DNA of 64,000 nucleotides from JAHBVY01 sp964415255 (lineage in GTDB: Bacteria > Myxococcota_A > Polyangia > Polyangiales > Polyangiaceae): NCBI GenBank assembly GCA_964415255.1, contig CAYQAC010000005.1:1-64000 (forward strand). Reading direction: 5' to 3'. Below, in pieces: positions 58,433 through 64,000 of the stretch (the first letter of the stretch is position 1; the number at the start of each line of letters is the position of its first letter). The notes under the pieces are model-generated. The model had not been told where the DNA came from, made no database searches, and saw nothing but the letters and a program-made list of their open reading frames with translations. The position numbers and the translations under genes are program-made.

Positions 58433-60081
58433 TGAGCGCCTCACCCCCAAAGCACGACACCGCGAGCGACGCGAGCGATGAGCCCGACGCGCCCGACGCG
58501 AGCGACGCGCAGCTGACGCGCGATGAGCCCGACGCGCGCGCCCCCCGCGCCGAGGCGCTGCGCCAGTGCCTCACCACGCTCGAGGCGCTGGTCGCCGATC
58601 GCGCGCTGCTCAGTCAGCTGCCGCACGACGCGCGCGAGGCGCTGCTCATCGCCGCGGGGCGCGTCTCACGCCCGGGGCGCACCGAGCAGCGCGTGCTCGC
58701 GCGCGCGCTGAGGAAGGAGCGGCGCAAGGCCGACCGCGACGCACAAGAGGCGCAGCTTGCCACCTCACCCATCCGCAAGCTGCGCGAGCAGGTGGTGTTC
58801 GTCACCCCGCCCCGGCTCGTGGAGCCGCTCCAAGCGGCCCCCGCGGGCATGGGTGAGGCCAGCGCGGCGGACACGTACGCTGCGCCGCCCGAGCTGAACA
58901 AAGCGCTCATCTGCTACGTGTGCAAGGAGCCTTACCACACGCTGCACTCATTCTACGACCAGCTGTGCCCTGCCTGCGGCGACTTCAACTTCCAGAAGCG
59001 CAGCCAAACGGCCAAGCTCGAGGGGCGCACCGCGCTCCTGACGGGCGCGCGCGTGAAGATTGGCTACCAGGCGGCCATCATGCTGCTCCGCGCCGGCGCG
59101 CGCGTGATCGTGAGCACCCGCTTCCCTGCGGATGCAGCGCGCCGCTACGCGCGCGAGGCGGATTTCAGCGACTGGGGCCACCGGCTCCTCATCTTCGGGC
59201 TCGACCTGCGTCACACGCCGAGCGTGGAGCGCTTCGCGCAGCACCTGCTTCAGACCGAGCCGCGCCTCGACTTCATCCTCCACAACGCCTGCCAAACCGT
59301 CCGGCGGCCCGCCGGCTTCTACCAGCACCTGCTAGATCACGAGCAGACGCCCGCCGCCTTACCCGAGGCCGCGCAGGCGCTGCTCGGCCCCCGCGTCGCG
59401 ACGGAGGAGGCCTCCGCGCTGCCGGCGCTCTTCTCCGCGGGGGCCGATAGCTCGTCAGGCAATCTAACCAATCACCTCCCCGCCTCGGCGGCGCTCACCC
59501 AGCTCGCCCTCACCCCGGAGGATCATCAGGGCGGTGAGGCGCTGTTCCCCGAGCGGCGCCTCGACGCCGACGAGCAGCAGATTGACCTCCGGGCGCACAA
59601 CAGCTGGCGCCTACCGCTGCACCAGGTGAGCACGGTGGAGCTGCTCGAGGTGCAGCTCGTGAACGTGACCGCGCCGTTCATCCTGAACGCGCGGCTCAAG
59701 CCGCTGATGGAGCAGAGCCCGGAGCAGGACAAGCACATCGTCAACGTCTCCGCGGTGGAGGGCCAGTTCTACCGTCGCTTCAAGACGGACAAGCACCCTC
59801 ACACCAACATGGCCAAGGCCGCGCTCAACATGATGACGCGCACCTCCGCGTCAGACTACGTGCGCTCCGGCGTCCACATGAACAGCGTGGACACCGGCTG
59901 GGTGACAGACGAAGACCCCGCGCACATTGCCGCGAGGAAACGCGCTGAGAACGGCTTTCACCCGCCGCTCGACATCGTGGACGGCGCCGCCCGCATCGTG
60001 GACCCCATCTTCCATGGCTTCAACACCGGGGAGCACCTGTGGGGCCGCTTCCTGAAGGACTACAAGTCCGTCCCGTGGTAG
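58432..60081 (+). CDS. Atypical short-chain dehydrogenase/reductase with N-terminal zinc ribbon
   Basis: 549 residues; the ATG overlaps the kinase stop (TGATG). The first 150 residues are acidic then helical. A zinc ribbon has Cys at 161, 164, 179 and 182. The Rossmann domain starts TALLTGARVKIG (about 200-211), with HNACQT for NNAG and NVSA at 438-441. The usual YxxxK site reads TNMAK (458-462), so Thr stands where Tyr acts, while Lys is kept. The neighbouring KHPHTNMAKAALNMMTRT segment is well conserved in form. Whether it is an active oxidoreductase is uncertain. Co-translation with the cNMP-kinase implies a shared pathway. Confidence 0.82.
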   Translation: MSASPPKHDTASDASDEPDAPDASDAQLTRDEPDARAPRAEALRQCLTTLEALVADRALLSQLPHDAREALLIAAGRVSRPGRTEQRVLARALRKERRKADRDAQEAQLATSPIRKLREQVVFVTPPRLVEPLQAAPAGMGEASAADTYAAPPELNKALICYVCKEPYHTLHSFYDQLCPACGDFNFQKRSQTAKLEGRTALLTGARVKIGYQAAIMLLRAGARVIVSTRFPADAARRYAREADFSDWGHRLLIFGLDLRHTPSVERFAQHLLQTEPRLDFILHNACQTVRRPAGFYQHLLDHEQTPAALPEAAQALLGPRVATEEASALPALFSAGADSSSGNLTNHLPASAALTQLALTPEDHQGGEALFPERRLDADEQQIDLRAHNSWRLPLHQVSTVELLEVQLVNVTAPFILNARLKPLMEQSPEQDKHIVNVSAVEGQFYRRFKTDKHPHTNMAKAALNMMTRTSASDYVRSGVHMNSVDTGWVTDEDPAHIAARKRAENGFHPPLDIVDGAARIVDPIFHGFNTGEHLWGRFLKDYKSVPW

Positions 60082-60135
60082 CCCACAGCGCGTGGCCGGG
60101 ACGCTGGTCAGGTTGGTCAGGGGCGCGAAGCCGCT

Positions 60136-60170
60136 GCGCGGCGCGGTGCCGTCTAACCCCCCCAAAAAAC
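60136..60170 (-). repeat. Dispersed G-tract repeat, copy 13 (minus orientation)
   Basis: Minus strand: GTTTTTTGGGGGGG, TTA, then GACGGCACCGCGCCGCGC. It directly follows a hairpin on the minus strand and supplies its U-tract. Confidence 0.85.
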
Positions 60171-60207
60171 GAGCGGGCCACCCTCAGCTAAAAGGGCAGC
60201 CCGGCTC
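60171..60207 (-). terminator. Terminator of the PEGA gene using a dispersed repeat's T-tract
   Basis: An imperfect 14- to 15-bp stem (GAGCGGGC...ACCCT with AGGG...GCCCGGCTC), followed on the minus strand by GTTTTTTGGGG. It lies between the convergent SDR and PEGA genes. Confidence 0.6.
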
Positions 60208-60261
60208 ACCTCTCGCTCACCCGCGCGCCCCCCGTGAAGGGACGCGCCGTCAGCTCGCGAC

Positions 60262-61752
60262 CTAGAACGTGACCGACGCCGAGTGCGTGCCGCCGGGCTT
60301 CACGTTCACGCCCTGCACCTTACGCCCGTCTGGGCCGATGAACACGACGGTGTGCGGCCCGGGCGCCACCTTCACCGACTTGGGCGTCATGCCGATGGGC
60401 TTGCCGTCCACCACCACGTTGGAGGGCGGCGTGGATGAGATGTGGATGGTGCCCTGCTCATTCGAGGCAGCGGCGCCCTTGTCATCCGCCTTCGCGGTGC
60501 CCTTGGCCGCGGCGGCGCCCTTGACCGCCGTCTTCGTGTCCGCCTTGGCGGTGGCCTTGGTGTCAGCCTTCTCAGCAGGCTTGTCGCCCAGCTGATCGAC
60601 GCTCAGCGTGTCTTCTTTCGCGCTGTCTTCCTTGGCGCTGTCAGCCTTGCTGTCCGTCTTCGTGTCTGCCTTGGCCGGCGCGTCAGCTGGCTTGGCTGAC
60701 TTGTCCACCGTCAGGTCAACGCTGTGGGTGCGCGTCTTCCCGCCCTCGATGTTCACCGACACGGCCGCCGAGCTCTCAAAGCCGGGCGCGACCACCTTCA
60801 CGAAGTGCTCACCCGCGCTGAGGCCGTCCACCTTGCACGGCGAGGCCTCGCAGCGGCGGCTGCCATCCACGAACAGCTCAAACTTGTCCACCGCGGTGCC
60901 CCCTGGCCCCGACACGTTCGCGAGCAGCGTGCCCTCCTTCGCGCCCGCTCCTGCGAACTGCTGGTACACGAGCCCAGCCGCGACCAGCGCGAGCAAGATC
61001 AACGCGCCCACGATGAGCTTGTTGTTGCCGGAGGCGGCCGGCATCTGGTGAACCACCACCGGTTGAGACAAGACCGGCATGGTGCTGACGGGCGGGGGAG
61101 CCGGCGGCACGGACGTCGGCGGCGCGGACATCGGCGGGGCCACCGAGGGCACCGGCATGGAAGCCGCGGGCGGCGGCACCGAGACGGGCGCAGGCGTGGG
61201 CGGCGGCGGAGGCGCCGCGGAGCTGCCCCCGCGGGTCATGGCCGCGACGATGGAGACGTCAGGCAGCTTGACTGTTGGCGTGCCCTCCACCGGGGTGCGC
61301 ACTGGGGTCGCCTCGTCCCCTTGCTCTTCCATGTACTCCACGTGCTCGAGCGGCGCGGCCTCAATCTCCGAGCGAGTGGGCGGCGGCGGCGCGCTGGGCG
61401 GCGGGGCAGCGCCACGCAGCGAAGGCGGCGGCGGCGCCGACATCGACACCGCCGTCTGCGAGGGCGCGGTGGACGAGGGCACTGGAGGCGGCGCGGACAC
61501 GCGACTCGGCGGCGGCGGAGGCGCGCTCGCCAGCGAGTGAACCCCGCTCGACGACTGCATCACCGGGCGCCCCTGCCCCGAGGGCGGGGCCACCAAGCCG
61601 GCCGCGGACGTGACCTGACTCTTGGGGGCGGCGCTCGGCGGCGTGCCCGCCGCAGCTTGCGCGCGCTTGCTCTTCACGGGGAGGTCGGCGAAGAGCTCGC
61701 CGGAGCCCTCTTCATTTTCCGACGTGGAAATTTCTGAGTTCGAGCTGGCCAT
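60262..61752 (-). CDS. PEGA-domain membrane protein with Pro-rich cytoplasmic half
   Basis: 496 residues. The start is fixed by a perfect Shine-Dalgarno TAAGGAGGTA eight bases upstream. The first 250 residues are Pro/Ala/Ser-rich and unstructured. One transmembrane helix (LIVGALILLALVAAGLVY) follows. Outside lie a PEGA-like segment (GSRRCEASPCKVDGLSAGEH), a Lys/Ala/Asp-rich linker with repeats of KADTKT, and a second PEGA domain (SSTPPSNVVVDGKPIG, PGPHTVVF). PEGA domains are found beside Ser/Thr kinases in Myxococcota; no kinase is adjacent here. The protein may anchor envelope components. Confidence 0.82.
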   Translation of the reverse strand: MASSNSEISTSENEEGSGELFADLPVKSKRAQAAAGTPPSAAPKSQVTSAAGLVAPPSGQGRPVMQSSSGVHSLASAPPPPPSRVSAPPPVPSSTAPSQTAVSMSAPPPPSLRGAAPPPSAPPPPTRSEIEAAPLEHVEYMEEQGDEATPVRTPVEGTPTVKLPDVSIVAAMTRGGSSAAPPPPPTPAPVSVPPPAASMPVPSVAPPMSAPPTSVPPAPPPVSTMPVLSQPVVVHQMPAASGNNKLIVGALILLALVAAGLVYQQFAGAGAKEGTLLANVSGPGGTAVDKFELFVDGSRRCEASPCKVDGLSAGEHFVKVVAPGFESSAAVSVNIEGGKTRTHSVDLTVDKSAKPADAPAKADTKTDSKADSAKEDSAKEDTLSVDQLGDKPAEKADTKATAKADTKTAVKGAAAAKGTAKADDKGAAASNEQGTIHISSTPPSNVVVDGKPIGMTPKSVKVAPGPHTVVFIGPDGRKVQGVNVKPGGTHSASVTF

Positions 61753-62554
61753 GGGGGGGTTACCTCCTTAAGCGGGCACCTTGTCGAGCTGACGGGTGAA
61801 GCAAGCGACCTGAGACGTGTGCCTGAGACGCATGGGTTTAACGGGGCGAAGAGGACTAGGGGGGTGCCGCGCGCTGCGGCTCATTTGCCTGGGTGTGGCG
61901 GATGACGTGCTCACGGACCGCGCCCACCAGGATCGCGGCTCACGATGGCCACCGCGCCGCGGGGGCGACGCGCGCCTCCTCGGCGAGCCGCTGGAGACCA
62001 GTGTATTTGAAACCTAAAGAGTTTCACGGAGCAAGTGGTGGGTGAGCAGCGCTTTCGGTAGAGCTGGAAACTTACACGAGAACCCAGCGGGTTCCAGTCG
62101 GCTTGGGTCCAGCGTGACGCAAAGGATGCGCGAGCGCTCAAGCTCACTCAGACGGCCTAGCATGGCGGATGTGCTGCTGTGTTTCGTGCTGGAGTCAGAA
62201 ACCAGGGGCCCTAGCCGAGGCAGCGTCACGCAGGGCGTCCGCGCCGTGGCCTGAGGGGTGTTCGCGTTCTGGAAGATTCAGGGAATTTTCAGGGGGTTGG
62301 TAGCTCCGGGGTGTGGCGCGCGGCGCCGCAGGCGCCGTGAGGCGCGAGCGTCGATGAGGAGCACTTCATGATGTGAAGCTCTAGAGCTGATGGGTTCGCG
62401 AGGCGTGCGATCCCTCGACAGCGGTTCAGTGGCTGCGTGGCGCGAGGACCAACGCGATCTTGCGTCAGCGCGCGCTGCGTGCGCCAGAAAGTGGCGCTAC
62501 GCGCGCCGCCCTGGCCACGTTGCGTCAGGGAGGGCACCAACCTAGACTCCTCGT
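61753..62554. other. 800-bp spacer with small palindromes, no supported gene
   Basis: Short open frames occur on both strands but none has a family match, a ribosome site or supporting codon pattern. Structures present: TGAAAC / GTTTCA hairpin (62008-62026), GGCGCC-GCA-GGCGCC (about 62330-62344), CTTCA..TGAAG, and the perfect 12-bp palindrome AGCTCTAGAGCT (62377-62388). It separates the divergent PEGA and Fur-family genes. Confidence 0.45.
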
Positions 62555-63019
62555 ATGTCACGGGCGCCCCGAGCCTCGACCGCGACTCGGTCGCAGGCGG
62601 AGCAGCTAGAGCTGCGATCGGCGCTGCGCGCGGCTGGGCTCCGGGCCACCATCCCGCGCGTGCGGGTGCTCAGCGTGCTCGGCGGCGCGGCCACGCCCCA
62701 GAGCCACGGAGAGGTCGCCGATCAGCTCGCAGTGGAGGGCTTTGACCGGGCGACGGTGTACCGCAACTTGGTGGATCTCACCGAGGTGGGCCTGGTGCGG
62801 CGCAGCGATCTTGGGGATCATGTGTGGCGCTTCGAGCTGGCCCGCGAGGGGCACCACGCCGAGGACAGCCACGCTCACTTCGTGTGCGCCTCGTGCGGCG
62901 CGGTGGCCTGCCTCCCCGTGGAGTCGGTGCAAGTCTCCCCCAGCAAGGGCGCCCCGCGCGCCCTCAAGGGCGGCGATCTGGAGATCCAAGTGCGCGGCCT
63001 GTGTGACGGCTGCGCCTGA
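62555..63019 (+). CDS. Fur-family metal-responsive regulator
   Basis: 154 residues. An N-terminal winged helix contains TIPRVRVLSVLGG and the recognition helix DRATVYRNLVDLTEVGLV, then GDHVWRFEL and the metal segment HAEDSHAHFVCASCGAVACL with a final CDGC. The structural-zinc CxxC pairs are complete. Fur, Zur and PerR cannot be told apart here; the neighbours (a zinc-type ArsR and a CDF exporter) favour zinc. It faces the ArsR gene convergently, 26 bp apart. Confidence 0.88.
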   Translation: MSRAPRASTATRSQAEQLELRSALRAAGLRATIPRVRVLSVLGGAATPQSHGEVADQLAVEGFDRATVYRNLVDLTEVGLVRRSDLGDHVWRFELAREGHHAEDSHAHFVCASCGAVACLPVESVQVSPSKGAPRALKGGDLEIQVRGLCDGCA

Positions 63020-63045
63020 CGTCGCAGACACGCCACCCCCATGGA

Positions 63046-63354
63046 TCAGGCGAACGCGCCTTCGCGCGCGTGGCTCAGCGCGTCCTCGACGATGTGCGCC
63101 ACGTGGCGATCGGCGAGGCGATAGATGACGCGGCGGCCTTCGCGCGTCGCGCAGACGAGGCGCGCGTCGCGGAGCACCCTCAGCTGGTGGCTGGCGGCGC
63201 TTTGTTCGAGGCTGGCGCGGGTAGTCAGTTCTCCTGCGCTGAGCGTGCCTTCGCGTGATAGCGCGAGCAGCATCGAGAGCCGCGCGGGGTGCGCCATCAC
63301 CGCCAGCAGGGCCACGGTGCTCGCGATGTCGTCATGACGCGGGGCACGCTTCAT
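63046..63354 (-). CDS. ArsR/SmtB-family zinc-type repressor
   Basis: 102 residues. Winged helix with MAHPARLSMLLAL, LEQSAASHQLRVLRDARLV and GRRVIYRLAD. The alpha-5 metal site is complete: ADRHVAHIVEDALSHAREG gives D-x-H-x10-H-x-x-E, the Zn/Co-sensing signature of SmtB/CzrA. The alpha-3N Cys site (ELCVCD) is absent, so sensing is alpha-5 only. It should release DNA on zinc binding. Its ATG overlaps the stop of the CDF exporter gene upstream (ATGA), so regulator and exporter are one operon, with the operator beyond the right edge. Confidence 0.92.
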   Translation of the reverse strand: MKRAPRHDDIASTVALLAVMAHPARLSMLLALSREGTLSAGELTTRASLEQSAASHQLRVLRDARLVCATREGRRVIYRLADRHVAHIVEDALSHAREGAFA

Positions 63355-64000
63355 GTGCCCTGCTCCGGCTCGAACAGGGCGCAGTCATTGCCGCACGGAA
63401 GCGGCTCGGTCTGGATCGTGGTGTGGCGGATCCCGAAGCGACCCTCGAGCATCGCCTCGACCCGCTGCCGGAGCTCCACCGGCTGCGCGCTCGCGGTGTG
63501 CACCAAGTGCGCGGAGAGCACTGGCGAGCGCCCGTCGATGGACCACAGGTGCATCTCGTGCACCTCACTCACGCCCTCGGTCGCCTGGAGCTCACGCAGT
63601 ACGGCGTCGGCGTCTACCCCGCTCGGCGCAAAATCGAGCAGCACCCGTGAGGCGTCGCGCAAGAGCCGGAGCGTGCCCCACAGGATGAGCGCGCCGATCA
63701 CCAGGCTCGCGATCGGGTCCGCCAGGGGGAAGCCAAGCCAGATCCCCACGGCGGCGATCATCGCCGCCACGGAGCCGAGGGCGTCAGCCACCATGTGCGC
63801 TAGCGCGCCGCGGATGTTGAGCCCATCCGAGTCAGCGCGGTAGAGGTGCCAGGCGCTGCCGAGGTTGATGGCGAGCCCCACGGCGCCCACGATCATCACC
63901 GGCGCCGCGGCGACCTCCACGGGGTCACCGAACATCCGCTCGATTGCCTCGCGGAAAATAGAGAAGCACACGATGGCCAGCGTGATGCCGTTCGCGAAGG
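63351..64000 (-). CDS. Cation diffusion facilitator metal exporter (runs off right edge)
   Basis: About 216 residues are visible; the frame stays open to the right edge with ITLAIVCFSIFREAIERMFG before the first internal Met. Transmembrane segments APVMIVGAVGLAINLGSAWH, ALGSVAAMIAAVGIWLGF and ASLVIGALILWGTL, with the metal-site motif HMVAD (HxxxD) in the fifth helix. A cytoplasmic ferredoxin-like tail follows (EVHEMHLWSIDG, then CGNDC near the end). CDF proteins exchange zinc or cobalt for protons. The N-terminal metal site lies beyond the window. Coupled to the ArsR repressor. Confidence 0.92.
   Translation of the reverse strand, partial: FANGITLAIVCFSIFREAIERMFGDPVEVAAAPVMIVGAVGLAINLGSAWHLYRADSDGLNIRGALAHMVADALGSVAAMIAAVGIWLGFPLADPIASLVIGALILWGTLRLLRDASRVLLDFAPSGVDADAVLRELQATEGVSEVHEMHLWSIDGRSPVLSAHLVHTASAQPVELRQRVEAMLEGRFGIRHTTIQTEPLPCGNDCALFEPEQGT

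Noticed and set aside
16811..60170. Dispersed repeats as simple Rho-independent terminators
   Set aside because: Orientation to flanking genes is mixed, three are inside genes and two lie in divergent spacers. Only copy 13 (and perhaps 9) clearly follows a hairpin on the transcribed strand.
62289..62561. Small minus-strand open frame in the 800-bp spacer
   Set aside because: No ribosome site, no family, and low-complexity composition typical of spacer DNA.

Overview
This window is about 64 kb of GC-rich DNA (roughly two thirds G+C by eye). It holds about 50 genes in many short operons on both strands. The gene content points to a myxobacterium-type organism (Myxococcota, Polyangia-like): Ser/Thr protein kinases and a kinase relic, vWA/VIT proteins, PEGA and FG-GAP proteins, many Cys-rich or low-complexity lipoproteins, kinesin-light-chain-type TPR proteins, an orphan type III secretion switch protein and HEAT repeats. 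This is inferred from families, not from a marker gene. Ten N bases at 9091-9100 mark a draft assembly.

Layout. 1-2723: the start of rimP (off the left edge), a terminator-bounded spacer, a SerA-like dehydrogenase and a DUF1285-like protein. 2749-11778: a minus-strand run of an ASPIC/FG-GAP lipoprotein, a 1388-residue FecR-VIT-vWA protein, a second vWA protein and a membrane pseudokinase lacking its N-lobe. 11839-13422: a methyltransferase and prmA. 13489-16555: a coiled-coil exported protein and a full PknB-type kinase. 16874-22135: pyk, lysA and a large AT-hook protein. 22757-29332: four paralogous lipoproteins, three of them with long TPR arrays. 29390-33233: an HD phosphohydrolase, an exported protein and a Cys-rich DUF1566 lipoprotein. 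33655-37917: a FemAB-like protein coupled to a phospholipase-D enzyme, then an M48 peptidase lipoprotein. 38060-42374: an orphan SctU, and PspA coupled to a degenerate cyclase/ATPase. 42604-45451: dihydrolipoyl dehydrogenase and an E1-alpha subunit. 45616-48853: an accessory patch with a DUF1016 fragment, a Phd/VapC toxin-antitoxin pair and two zinc-ribbon membrane paralogues. 48894-55377: HEAT protein, a lipoprotein with two peptide-transporter-type permeases, ferredoxin, a lipoprotein and a PDZ protein. 55501-61752: a membrane protein, a cNMP-binding/uridine-kinase fusion coupled to an atypical SDR, and a PEGA protein. 62555-64000: a Fur-family regulator, an ArsR/SmtB zinc sensor and a CDF metal exporter (off the right edge).

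The least expected feature is a dispersed short repeat: a T-tract, a G-tract, then GACGGCACCGCGCTGCG or a variant. I find 13 copies in both orientations. Most are intergenic, but at least three lie inside coding regions, and two of those are read in the same frame in unrelated proteins. Several local tandem repeats (14, 18, 24, 32 and 58 bp units) sit at gene ends and operon junctions. Other candidates for new biology are the kinase-less TPR lipoprotein cluster, the pseudokinase/vWA/FecR-VIT operon, the PspA-degenerate ATPase pair and the cNMP-uridine kinase-SDR operon.
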